From assembly GCA_044353505.1 (NCBI GenBank), contig JBILBU010000066.1:1-6867 (forward strand): a DNA stretch of 6,867 nucleotides. Direction: 5' to 3'. Shown one piece after another: positions 1 to 6,685 of the stretch. The notes beneath the pieces are model-generated. The model was not told where the DNA came from, did no database searches, and was given only the letters and a program-made list of their open reading frames with translations. Positions within the stretch are counted from its first letter, which is position 1. The number at the start of each line of letters is the position of its first letter. Both the position numbers and the translations under genes were made by a program. The DNA is from Pollutibacter sp044353505. GTDB lineage: Bacteria > Bacteroidota > Bacteroidia > Chitinophagales > Chitinophagaceae.

Positions 1-626
1 CAAATGAGTCGCTCATCAATGCCATAAAAAGAAAGCAGGTCGGTCGACAATGATTCTCTTTGCGCATCCCACATCACACCTTCGGAAAGTCCAGATACGG
101 TCGTACGCATTTCACCCGTTAATTTATGAGCGATATAATCACCCGGCAACATCACTTTATAAATCTTCTTATACAATTCAGGTTCATTGTCCTTCACCCA
201 CTTAAGCTTTGATGCAGTGAGGTTTCCAGGGGAGTTGAGGTAGTGCTCTAGACAAAACTGCTCTCCCATTGAAGCGAAAGCATTAGTGCCAATTTCAACA
301 GCCCGGCTGTCGCACCAAATGATTGATGGCCTTACTGGATGGCCATCCCGATCAACGGCAACCAGTCCGTGCATCTGGTAAGAGATTCCTATGGCCGCCA
401 CTTCATCCTTTTTAAAATCAGTCTCGCGTGAAAGCAGTGCCATTGCATTGCACAATTCTTGCCACCATAGCTCAGGATGCTGTTCAGCAAAGCCTTGGTG
501 GGGAGAATCAATAACCATTTCACTTGAAGGTGAAAATGCGGAAGCAATACATTCGCCTGTGTCGATTGAGACCAAGGCACACTTCACAGAGGAAGATCCA
601 ATATCAATACCAAGCAGGTATTTCAT
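1..626 (-). CDS. xylB: Xylulokinase-like FGGY-family carbohydrate kinase (3' end cut by window edge)
   Basis: Cytosolic sugar kinase, most likely ATP-dependent phosphorylation of D-xylulose to D-xylulose 5-phosphate, feeding the pentose phosphate pathway. Only the first 208 codons are in the window, which is the N-terminal FGGY domain; the family is usually about 490-500 residues. Visible signatures are the N-terminal phosphate-binding segment LLGIDIGSSSVK (residues 4-15), GFAEQHPELWW (45-55), the sugar-site motif QMHG (84-87) typical of xylulokinases, IWCDSR (103-108), and LPGDYIAHKLTGE (160-172). The catalytic aspartate and the ATP-binding C-terminal domain lie beyond the left edge and cannot be checked. 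The start at 626 is chosen because the conserved beta-strand begins at once, as in the family; no Shine-Dalgarno sequence is seen. It starts 6 bp after the epimerase stop codon, so it is probably the third gene of the galK operon. Another FGGY substrate (a different ketose or polyol) remains possible, because specificity cannot be proven from this half. Confidence 0.85.
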   Translation of the reverse strand, partial: MKYLLGIDIGSSSVKCALVSIDTGECIASAFSPSSEMVIDSPHQGFAEQHPELWWQELCNAMALLSRETDFKKDEVAAIGISYQMHGLVAVDRDGHPVRPSIIWCDSRAVEIGTNAFASMGEQFCLEHYLNSPGNLTASKLKWVKDNEPELYKKIYKVMLPGDYIAHKLTGEMRTTVSGLSEGVMWDAQRESLSTDLLSFYGIDERLI

Positions 627-632
627 AATAAT

Positions 633-1766
633 TTATTTGACAGTTGAAAACTTGTAGATGGTCTGGCTGCTATACTTTTCGCCGGGCTTCAGCACAGTAG
701 AAGGGAAAGTTGGCTGATTGGGTGAATCTGGGAAATGTTGGGTTTCCAAACAGAACCCTGTACGGTACTGATATGCAGTTCCTCTGCCAAGCTGACTGCC
801 ATCAAGAAAATTTCCAGAATAAAACTGAACACCAGGCTCTGTGGTGAACACTTCCAATTTCCTGCCTGATATTTTTTCGACAATAACAATTGATGGTTCG
901 CCAGCAGCTGTTTTATTCAACACATAATTGTGGTCATAGCCTTTCCCTACCACAATCTGCTCTTCAGTTGACGCGATGTCCTTGCCTATTGCCTTAGGAG
1001 AACTGAAGTCAAAGGCTGTACCCTTCACATCCCTCAACTCTCCTGTGGGAATCAATGTTGAATCAACAGGAGTGAAGGCACTTGCATTGATCATCAACTC
1101 ATGGTCTAAAATCGTTTTAGTTGGGTCGCCACTGAGGTTAAAATACGCGTGGTTGGTAACATTTACATGGGTCGTTTTATCAGTAACTGCGCTATAATCC
1201 ATGACAATGCTGTTGTCGTCACGAACTGTATAGGCAATACTCAACTGCACTGCTCCAGGATATCCATTTGCACTATCTGGGATTAAAATGGAGAATGTTA
1301 TACTCCCCTCTCCATGCTTAACATCCCAAGGTTGTTTATCAATGCTACCCACTCCGCCATGAAGAGAATTCACCCCATTATTTTGAGGCAATGTATAGGC
1401 TTTGTCATCGATTGTAAACCGACCCTTTGCTATGCGGTTTGCATAACGCCCAACTACACAACCGAAATATGCGGTTCCATTATAGTATCCTTGAATGCTA
1501 TCATACCCAAGGGTTACATTTTCTATTTTTCCTTCTTTATCAGGCACCTGAATGGAAACAATCGTTGCGCCATAATTTGTAAACTCAACCGTCATGCCGT
1601 TTTTATTGCTCAATGTATAGAGCATAATCTGCTTGTCTCCAATCGAATCCGTAAATGCCTTGGCCCTTTCAGGATCAGGGGCGGCATGAGCAATTGTGTT
1701 TGAAGAGTCAACACAGGAGGTGAGTCCAGCTAACAATAGCTGAAGGAGGGCAAAGAGTCGTTTCAT
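633..1766 (-). CDS. galM: Aldose 1-epimerase (mutarotase), predicted lipoprotein
   Basis: Interconverts alpha and beta anomers of galactose, glucose and related aldoses. At 377 residues it is slightly longer than cytosolic GalM (about 340-350), and the extra length is an N-terminal export signal: K2-R3, a hydrophobic stretch at residues 4-15, then lipobox L15-T16-S17-C18. It is therefore probably a lipoprotein anchored by Cys18 and acting in the periplasm or at the outer membrane, as is common for Bacteroidota mutarotases. The fold's conserved elements are all visible: GRYANRI (106-112), LHGG with His136, TNHAYFNL with His206 (likely catalytic acid), GYDHNYVL with Asp278, and CLETQHFPDSPN with Glu341 (likely catalytic base). 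These correspond to the His/His/Asp/Glu set known from characterised GalM enzymes. The gene begins 9 bp after the galK stop and ends 6 bp before the FGGY kinase, so it sits inside a tight operon. No strong Shine-Dalgarno is seen. Family is certain; exact sugar preference is not. Confidence 0.94.
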   Translation of the reverse strand: MKRLFALLQLLLAGLTSCVDSSNTIAHAAPDPERAKAFTDSIGDKQIMLYTLSNKNGMTVEFTNYGATIVSIQVPDKEGKIENVTLGYDSIQGYYNGTAYFGCVVGRYANRIAKGRFTIDDKAYTLPQNNGVNSLHGGVGSIDKQPWDVKHGEGSITFSILIPDSANGYPGAVQLSIAYTVRDDNSIVMDYSAVTDKTTHVNVTNHAYFNLSGDPTKTILDHELMINASAFTPVDSTLIPTGELRDVKGTAFDFSSPKAIGKDIASTEEQIVVGKGYDHNYVLNKTAAGEPSIVIVEKISGRKLEVFTTEPGVQFYSGNFLDGSQLGRGTAYQYRTGFCLETQHFPDSPNQPTFPSTVLKPGEKYSSQTIYKFSTVK

Positions 1767-1775
1767 CTTGGTTAA

Positions 1776-2927
1776 TTAAATTTCGCAGGCACCATTGCCC
1801 GTAGTTGCAATATAATATTTTGGCGCGACACCGAATGTATCGGAATACGCTGTTTTCACATGCTCAATCACTTCGTCAACCTTATCTTCCTTTACTAGAT
1901 TGATTGTACACCCTCCAAAACCGCCACCCATCATCCTTGCACCCCAAACTCCTTCGCTTTCGCGGGCAACATCAACAAGCAGGTCAAGTTCTTTACAGCT
2001 GACCTCATAGTCATTTTTCAATCCATCGTGTGAGGCATAGAGATGGCCTCCTGCAGTAGCCCAATCACTTGTAGAAATGGCTTCAGAAAATTTATCAACC
2101 CGCGAATTCTCTTCTACGACATATTTTGCCCGCTTGTAGAGCAATGCGTCCAATTGGCCTTTTCCCTCTTGAAGCATCCTGCTGTCAACATCCCTAAGTG
2201 ATTCAACCCTATGCCCCAGCTGATGAAGCCTTGAAACTGCAGCCTCGCATTCTTTTCTGCGTTGATTATACTCGGATGAGGCCAATTCATGTTTAATGCA
2301 AGTATCAAAAAGAACAATTTTATTACCCGCTAATTCCAAAGGAAAATACTCATACTCAAGGGATCTGCAATCCAAACGAATGGCATGATTCTCCTTAGCA
2401 TGAATGCTGGCAAACATATCCATGATTCCGCACTGCAAACCGACAAAATCATTTTCTGCCTCCCGAGCAATGAGGGCAAGCTCCATAGGAGAAAAGCCAA
2501 GATTGAAAAAACTATTAAAGGCCTTTGCAAAAACCGACTCAAGAGCAGCTGAAGAAGAGAGTCCCGCTCCCACAGGAATATCCGATTGAACGACTGCATT
2601 AAAAAAAGGCAATGTCTTACCGCGCTTCTTGATTGCCTTGATTACCCCAAGAATATAGTTCATCCAATGTGTTGAGGTGGGCTTTTCAGGCAATGAATTA
2701 AAGGAAAATTTTTCTTGGTAATCACAGGCTATAACCGTGCTGGCTTGTAATTCTGTATCAGAGATCGCAACGTAACAGTAAAAATCTATCCCTGCAGGCA
2801 TAACAAAGCCCTGATTATAATCGGTGTGCTCCCCTATGAGATTGATTCGTCCGGGGGCCCGGAAGCAGGAAGGCTTTTTGCTAAATTCCTTTTCATAGAA
2901 AGCTGAAATCCAATCCTTTGAAATCAT
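1776..2927 (-). CDS. galK: Galactokinase (GHMP kinase family)
   Basis: Cytosolic enzyme that phosphorylates alpha-D-galactose with ATP to galactose 1-phosphate, the first committed step of the Leloir pathway. Its length of 383 residues matches the family (about 380-390). The three GHMP kinase motifs are present in order: the galactokinase signature GRINLIGEHTDYNQG (residues 26-40, including the substrate-contacting Arg27, Glu33, His34 and Asp36), the ATP-binding loop PVGAGLSSSAAL (118-129), and the C-terminal GARMMGGGFGGC (329-340). The likely catalytic base is Asp170 in CGIMDMFAS; the residue after it is Met, where most galactokinases have Gln. The start is chosen because about 20 residues before the signature is normal for the family, and the region upstream is AT-rich and non-coding. 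It is the first gene of the minus-strand operon, followed 9 bp later by the epimerase. galT and galE are not in the window. Confidence 0.96.
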   Translation of the reverse strand: MISKDWISAFYEKEFSKKPSCFRAPGRINLIGEHTDYNQGFVMPAGIDFYCYVAISDTELQASTVIACDYQEKFSFNSLPEKPTSTHWMNYILGVIKAIKKRGKTLPFFNAVVQSDIPVGAGLSSSAALESVFAKAFNSFFNLGFSPMELALIAREAENDFVGLQCGIMDMFASIHAKENHAIRLDCRSLEYEYFPLELAGNKIVLFDTCIKHELASSEYNQRRKECEAAVSRLHQLGHRVESLRDVDSRMLQEGKGQLDALLYKRAKYVVEENSRVDKFSEAISTSDWATAGGHLYASHDGLKNDYEVSCKELDLLVDVARESEGVWGARMMGGGFGGCTINLVKEDKVDEVIEHVKTAYSDTFGVAPKYYIATTGNGACEI

Positions 2928-2977
2928 TAAATATTTTTTTGAAAATACTCAAATACCGTGAAAAAAAGCGTGCTATC

Positions 2978-2987
2978 TGATTAATCA
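2978..2987. repeat. 10-bp perfect palindrome TGATTAATCA in the divergent promoter region
   Basis: The sequence TGATTAATCA reads identically on both strands and lies 51 bp upstream of galK and about 140 bp upstream of sufB. Its position fits an operator for a dimeric regulator of the galK operon, but a palindrome this short in AT-rich DNA can easily arise by chance. It does not match the FNR/CRP arrangement, whose half-sites are spaced further apart. No regulator gene is present nearby to pair it with. Confidence 0.3.
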
Positions 2988-3082
2988 TGTTAAATTGAAC
3001 CAAAGGAATCTGGTTTTGTTACGATTTAAGGAAAAAAAGGGGTCAAAAATGCCGTTAATGGCTTTCTAGTTTTTTACACCGC

Positions 3083-3103
3083 TGCAAAAAGATGAATTTT
3101 GCA
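3083..3103. repeat. Inverted repeat TGCAAAA-N7-TTTTGCA just upstream of sufB
   Basis: Two perfect 7-bp arms separated by 7 bp form a 21-bp dyad that ends 10 bp before the sufB Shine-Dalgarno sequence. It overlaps the best candidate -7 element for the suf operon. It could be an operator at which a dimeric repressor blocks suf transcription, or a weak hairpin in the mRNA leader. The repeat is directly visible; a regulatory role is inference, and the arms are AT-rich enough for chance occurrence. Confidence 0.35.
3094..3101 (+). promoter_or_regulatory. Possible -7 element of the suf operon promoter (weak match)
   Basis: GAATTTTG matches the Bacteroidota primary-sigma -7 consensus TAnnTTTG at five of six defined positions (the first T is G). 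About 19-20 bp upstream is only a T-run near 3070-3075, not a clear TTG element. If real, transcription would start around 3105-3110 and leave a very short leader, nearly abutting the Shine-Dalgarno sequence. This is the best candidate seen by eye, not a confident call. Confidence 0.2.
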
Positions 3104-3110
3104 TTTAACA

Positions 3111-3117
3111 AAAGGAG
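3111..3117 (+). promoter_or_regulatory. Strong Shine-Dalgarno sequence of sufB
   Basis: AAAGGAG lies 9 nt before the sufB ATG at 3127, a good match to the anti-Shine-Dalgarno of 16S rRNA at near-ideal spacing. It fixes the sufB start and stands out because the other starts in the window have weak or no such sequence. Confidence 0.8.
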
Positions 3118-3126
3118 TACAGCAAC

Positions 3127-4575
3127 ATGCACGAGGAAAATGATGATATTTTAGAACAAGTTACCACGTCCGAATACAAATATGGGTTTGTGACCGACAT
3201 TGAGGCTGATGAAGCCCCTAGGGGTCTATCCGAAGATACCGTAAGGTTCATTTCTGCCAAAAAAAATGAACCTGAATGGATGCTTCAAAACCGATTGAAG
3301 GCATACAGGCACTGGCTGACCATGGAAGAACCTAAATGGCCCAATGTTTCTTACCCAGCCATCAACTACCAAGACATCATCTACTATTCTGCCCCCAAGC
3401 AAAAGATTGCTCCTGATAGCTTGGATGAGATTGATCCGGAACTAAGAAAAACTTTTGATAAGCTGGGTATCTCACTCAATGAGCAAAAGAGATTAACCGG
3501 TATAGCAGTAGATGCTGTAATCGACAGCGTATCTGTGGCCACAACGTTCAAAGAGGAATTGTCAAAAGTTGGTGTGATATTTTGCTCGATGAGTGAAGCG
3601 ATACAAGAACATCCGGAACTGATAAAAAAATACCTAGGCTCAGTTGTTCCTGCAACAGATAATTTCTTTACCGCATTGAACGCTGCAGTTTTCAGTGACG
3701 GCTCATTCTGCTACATTCCAAAAGGAGTGCGCTGCCCCATGGAGCTGTCAACCTATTTCAGAATCAATGCCGCCAATACAGGACAATTTGAAAGAACACT
3801 CATCGTAGCAGAAGAAGAAAGCTATGTAAGCTACCTTGAAGGGTGTACCGCACCGATGAGGGATGAAAACCAATTGCATGCAGCTGTGGTAGAGTTGGTT
3901 GCCATGGAAAAAGCTGAGATCAAATACTCAACGGTACAAAACTGGTATCCTGGCGATAAAGAAGGCAAGGGCGGGATTTACAACTTTGTAACCAAGCGTG
4001 GAATCTGCGCTGGGAATTATGCCAAGATCTCATGGACCCAAGTGGAAACAGGATCCAGCATAACCTGGAAATATCCAAGTGTAATTCTTAAAGGAGATAA
4101 CAGCACCGGAGAATTTTATTCTGTGGCCGTTACCAATAATTTCCAACAAGCAGATACAGGAACCAAGATGATTCACCTTGGAAAGAACACCAAAAGCAGA
4201 ATTGTTTCTAAAGGTATCTCAGCAGGAAGAAGTCACAATTCCTACCGCGGACTCGTTGATGTGGCTAAAAATGCGAGCAATGCGCGAAACTACTCACAGT
4301 GCGATTCACTGCTTCTAGGAGATCGATGTGGTGCGCATACCTTCCCATACATAGAAGTAAAAAATAATACGGCCATGGTAGAACATGAGGCTACCACTTC
4401 TAAAATTGGTGAAGACCAAATTTTCTACTGCAATCAACGTGGCATAGATACTGAAACTGCGGTAGCGTTAATCATCAATGGCTTTGCCAAAGAAGTAATG
4501 AACCAGCTCCCCATGGAGTTTGCGGTAGAGGCGCAGAAACTACTCGCCATCAGCCTCGAAGGAAGTGTGGGCTAA
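3127..4575 (+). CDS. sufB: Fe-S cluster assembly scaffold protein SufB
   Basis: Core subunit of the cytosolic SufBCD scaffold, on which iron-sulfur clusters are built before transfer to target proteins. The 482-residue length is typical. The C-terminal half is the right-handed beta-helix of the SufB/SufD family and is strongly conserved here: EGCTAPMRDENQLHAAVVE (238-256), in which Cys240 is the likely equivalent of E. coli SufB Cys254 that receives sulfur; NARNYSQCDSLLLG with Cys392 matching E. coli Cys405; and VEHEATTSKIGEDQ with His420 and Glu421 matching E. coli His433/Glu434 at the nascent-cluster site. The ending EFAVEAQKLLAISLEGSVG is also characteristic and is part of the region that docks SufC. 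The start is supported by AAAGGAG 9 nt upstream. It is the first gene of the suf operon, 28 bp before sufC, and heads away from galK. No anomalies seen. Confidence 0.98.
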   Translation: MHEENDDILEQVTTSEYKYGFVTDIEADEAPRGLSEDTVRFISAKKNEPEWMLQNRLKAYRHWLTMEEPKWPNVSYPAINYQDIIYYSAPKQKIAPDSLDEIDPELRKTFDKLGISLNEQKRLTGIAVDAVIDSVSVATTFKEELSKVGVIFCSMSEAIQEHPELIKKYLGSVVPATDNFFTALNAAVFSDGSFCYIPKGVRCPMELSTYFRINAANTGQFERTLIVAEEESYVSYLEGCTAPMRDENQLHAAVVELVAMEKAEIKYSTVQNWYPGDKEGKGGIYNFVTKRGICAGNYAKISWTQVETGSSITWKYPSVILKGDNSTGEFYSVAVTNNFQQADTGTKMIHLGKNTKSRIVSKGISAGRSHNSYRGLVDVAKNASNARNYSQCDSLLLGDRCGAHTFPYIEVKNNTAMVEHEATTSKIGEDQIFYCNQRGIDTETAVALIINGFAKEVMNQLPMEFAVEAQKLLAISLEGSVG

Positions 4576-4603
4576 ACTCAATTTTAAAAGATAAAATCAA
4601 CAT

Positions 4604-5365
4604 ATGTTAAAGATTGTAAACTTGCAGGCAAGGATTGAAGAGAAAGAAATTCTGAAGGGGATTAACCTGGAAATAAAACCAGGTGAAGTGCATGCCATCA
4701 TGGGACCAAATGGTTCTGGAAAAAGCACCTTGGCTTCAGTGTTGGCAGGAAGAGAAGATTACGAAGTTACCGGAGGCAGTGTTAACTTTCTTGGTAAAGA
4801 CCTGCTTGAGCTCTCACCGGAAGATCGTGCGAAAGAAGGACTCTTCCTTGCATTTCAATATCCAGTTGAAATTCCTGGCGTAAGTACCACCAACTTTATT
4901 AAAACTGCAGTAAACGAAAAAAGAAAATACCAGGGCTTAGAACCTCTTGATGCAGCTCAGTTTCTAAAAATCATGAAAGAGAAAATGAAGTTGGTTGAAA
5001 TAGACCAATCGCTTCTTTCACGTTCACTCAATGAAGGGTTTTCTGGAGGAGAAAAGAAACGAAACGAAATATTTCAAATGGCAATGCTTGAGCCAAAGCT
5101 TGCCATACTAGACGAAACAGATTCTGGATTGGATATTGATGCGCTGAGGATAGTAGCCAATGGCGTTAACCAACTGCGTTCAAAAGACAAGGCCTTTTTG
5201 GTAGTAACACACTATCAGAGACTGCTCGACTATATCGTTCCCGACTTTGTACATGTACTGTACAATGGCAGAATCGTTCGATCTGGCACAAAAGAACTGG
5301 CACTTGAACTTGAAGAAAAGGGATATGATTTTATAAAAGCAGAAGTAGAAAAGGAACTAGCGTAA
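4604..5365 (+). CDS. sufC: Fe-S cluster assembly ATPase SufC
   Basis: ABC-type ATPase of the SufBCD complex. It is soluble rather than a transporter component: ATP-driven dimerisation of SufC reshapes the SufB-SufD interface for cluster assembly. The 253-residue length is typical. Visible motifs in order are Walker A GPNGSGKST (34-42, Lys40), Q-loop AFQYPVEIPGV (83-93, Gln85), signature FSGGEKKRNEIFQM (146-159), Walker B LAILDETDSGLDIDAL (167-182, with catalytic Glu171), and the H-loop His203 in VTHYQRLLDYI. The FQYPVEIPGV and SGGEKKRNE wording is specific to SufC among ABC ATPases. It starts 28 bp after sufB with only a weak purine-rich stretch upstream and ends 7 bp before sufD, so it is co-transcribed and perhaps translationally coupled to sufD. 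Confidence 0.98.
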   Translation: MLKIVNLQARIEEKEILKGINLEIKPGEVHAIMGPNGSGKSTLASVLAGREDYEVTGGSVNFLGKDLLELSPEDRAKEGLFLAFQYPVEIPGVSTTNFIKTAVNEKRKYQGLEPLDAAQFLKIMKEKMKLVEIDQSLLSRSLNEGFSGGEKKRNEIFQMAMLEPKLAILDETDSGLDIDALRIVANGVNQLRSKDKAFLVVTHYQRLLDYIVPDFVHVLYNGRIVRSGTKELALELEEKGYDFIKAEVEKELA

Positions 5366-5372
5366 AAAGGAA

Positions 5373-6677
5373 ATGATGGATGCTACGATAAATATAAAAG
5401 AGGCGTTTGAAAAAACGGAGGGAGCAGCAGAAAATCTTGCCGCCTTTAGAAAAGAAAATTGGAAAATATTTTCTGGACTTGGCCTTCCCGCACTCAAGCA
5501 TGAAGAGTGGAGGTATACCAAGATTAAGAATCTTTTTAATAGTGGTATGGTGATTGACACAGACGGATCTGCTGTTGACAAAAACTTTGTTAACCAATTC
5601 ATCTTGCCAGGGGTTGCATCTGCAAACTCAATCATCTTTGTAAATGGGAGATTTAGAAATGATCTTTCAACAATCTCTTCATCCAAAGACATATTGGTTG
5701 TGAAGTCGCTTGAAGAAGCTTCGGGAGATGAAGATGCAGAATTTGTATCATTACATCTCGGACATAGCCAAAAGTATCATGCAGATGGAATCAATGCACT
5801 CAATGCATCATTTGCAGCTGGAGGTGTTTACATCAAGGTCAGCAAGGGAAAGTCAGTTGAGCAACCCATCATCATATATTCTATTTCAGATTCAAGTGCT
5901 GGATTTCGACTCAGCTTGCCCCGCATTCTGGTGAATGTAGAGGAAGCTGCACAGGTTGAAATCATTCAGACATATATCAATCATGGAGGCGGACAATCAC
6001 TCACCAATGAAGTAACAGAAATATGTGTAGCGCGTGATGCAATCATGCATTATATCAAGCTGCAAAATGAAGGTCCAAAATCAAGTCATACAGGAACAAC
6101 ACATATTAGGCAGTTAGGGAAATCCCTAACCCATGCAGTGACCATCACATTGGATGGAGAAATCGTTCGCAACAACTTGAACATGGTCATGGAAGCTGAA
6201 TATTGCGAGAGCAATATGTACGGCCTATATCTCATCAAGGGGAAAACCCTAGCAGATAACCACACCATCGTAGACAATATGGTACCGAACTGTTTAAGCA
6301 ATGAGCTCTACAAGGGTATTATGGACGAAAGCGCAACTGGTGTATTTAACGGAAAGATATTTGTACGTCAAGATGCCCAAAAGACAAACGCCTACCAGTC
6401 AAACAAAAATATTCTCTTAGGCAATAAATCTTCTGCAAACACAAAGCCTCAACTTGAAATTTTTGCGGATGATGTGAAGTGCTCCCATGGTTGTACCATT
6501 GGAAAACTAGACAAAGATGCACTCTTCTATCTCAAGGCAAGAGGAATCTCAGCCGAAAATGCACAAGCACTCTTGTTGCATGCATTTGCAGTTGATATTT
6601 TAAATCAGATTAAAAATAAAGAGATTAGAACCTACGTTGAGTCTCTGATTTCAGAACGTCTATCATTCAGTATATAA
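5373..6677 (+). CDS. sufD: Fe-S cluster assembly protein SufD
   Basis: Beta-helix partner of SufB in the cytosolic SufBCD scaffold, also contributing to iron acquisition for cluster building. The 434-residue length fits the family (about 420-450). The N-terminal domain carries GLPALKHEEWRYTKI (37-51), the usual SufD hallmark. The beta-helix region runs from about residue 140 to 375 and ends with VKCSHGCTIGKLDKDALFYL (368-387), in which Cys370 and His372 correspond to E. coli SufD Cys358 and the functionally important His360. The C-terminal helical part (about 388-434) resembles the SufC-docking region. The frame opens with two adjacent ATG codons (5373 and 5376). The only purine-rich stretch, AAGGA at 5367-5371, is very close, so the second ATG is slightly the better start. 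Starts 7 bp after sufC and ends 8 bp before sufS. An unusual perfect inverted repeat lies inside the gene at 6113-6130. Confidence 0.97.
   Translation: MMDATINIKEAFEKTEGAAENLAAFRKENWKIFSGLGLPALKHEEWRYTKIKNLFNSGMVIDTDGSAVDKNFVNQFILPGVASANSIIFVNGRFRNDLSTISSSKDILVVKSLEEASGDEDAEFVSLHLGHSQKYHADGINALNASFAAGGVYIKVSKGKSVEQPIIIYSISDSSAGFRLSLPRILVNVEEAAQVEIIQTYINHGGGQSLTNEVTEICVARDAIMHYIKLQNEGPKSSHTGTTHIRQLGKSLTHAVTITLDGEIVRNNLNMVMEAEYCESNMYGLYLIKGKTLADNHTIVDNMVPNCLSNELYKGIMDESATGVFNGKIFVRQDAQKTNAYQSNKNILLGNKSSANTKPQLEIFADDVKCSHGCTIGKLDKDALFYLKARGISAENAQALLLHAFAVDILNQIKNKEIRTYVESLISERLSFSI
6113..6130 (+). repeat. Perfect inverted repeat / potential hairpin inside sufD
   Basis: Eight-base arms GTTAGGGA and TCCCTAAC are separated by only two bases. 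In RNA this could fold as a 7-bp stem with a four-base loop. It sits within intact sufD coding sequence (around residues 247-253, QLGKSLT), with no T-run after it, so it does not look like a terminator. The repeat is plainly visible; any role in mRNA processing or stability is speculation. Confidence 0.5.
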
Positions 6678-6685
6678 ATTAATAT

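Larger units (their letters stand above)
2928..3126. promoter_or_regulatory. Divergent intergenic region between galK and sufB
   Basis: This 199-bp AT-rich stretch separates two operons transcribed away from each other, so it must hold the promoters of both unless transcripts start elsewhere. No convincing ORF or RNA gene is seen. It contains a 10-bp palindrome (2978-2987), a 7-bp inverted repeat with 7-bp spacer (3083-3103), and the sufB Shine-Dalgarno sequence. I looked for the Bacteroidota promoter pattern (TAnnTTTG near -7 with a TTG-type element near -33): the best plus-strand match is imperfect (3094-3101), and no convincing match was found for galK on the minus strand. That promoters lie here follows from the gene layout; their exact positions are not resolved. 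Confidence 0.7.

Noticed and set aside
391..657. 88-codon open frame on the plus strand opposite the FGGY kinase start
   Set aside because: It overlaps the clearly conserved kinase N-terminus on the other strand and resembles no known protein.
1314..1703. 129-codon open frame on the plus strand opposite the epimerase gene
   Set aside because: It lies wholly antisense to a well-conserved epimerase, has no ribosome-binding site or recognisable domain, and its composition looks like the complement of the real gene.
2852..2865. GC-rich dyad TCCGGG-GG-CCCGGA near the start of galK
   Set aside because: It falls on the codons of the conserved APGR motif of galactokinase, which explains the GC-rich sequence.
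3215..3224. 10-bp GC-rich palindrome CCCCTAGGGG within the start of sufB
   Set aside because: It lies in conserved coding sequence with no partner repeat; most likely chance.
6113..6130. TTAGGG/CCCTAA resemblance to telomere-type repeats
   Set aside because: There is a single inverted pair and no tandem array; the match is coincidental.
6470..6500. Extra cysteine in the SufD motif CSHGCT compared with E. coli CSHGAT
   Set aside because: To my knowledge Cys at this position is common in SufD of other phyla, so it is not an anomaly.
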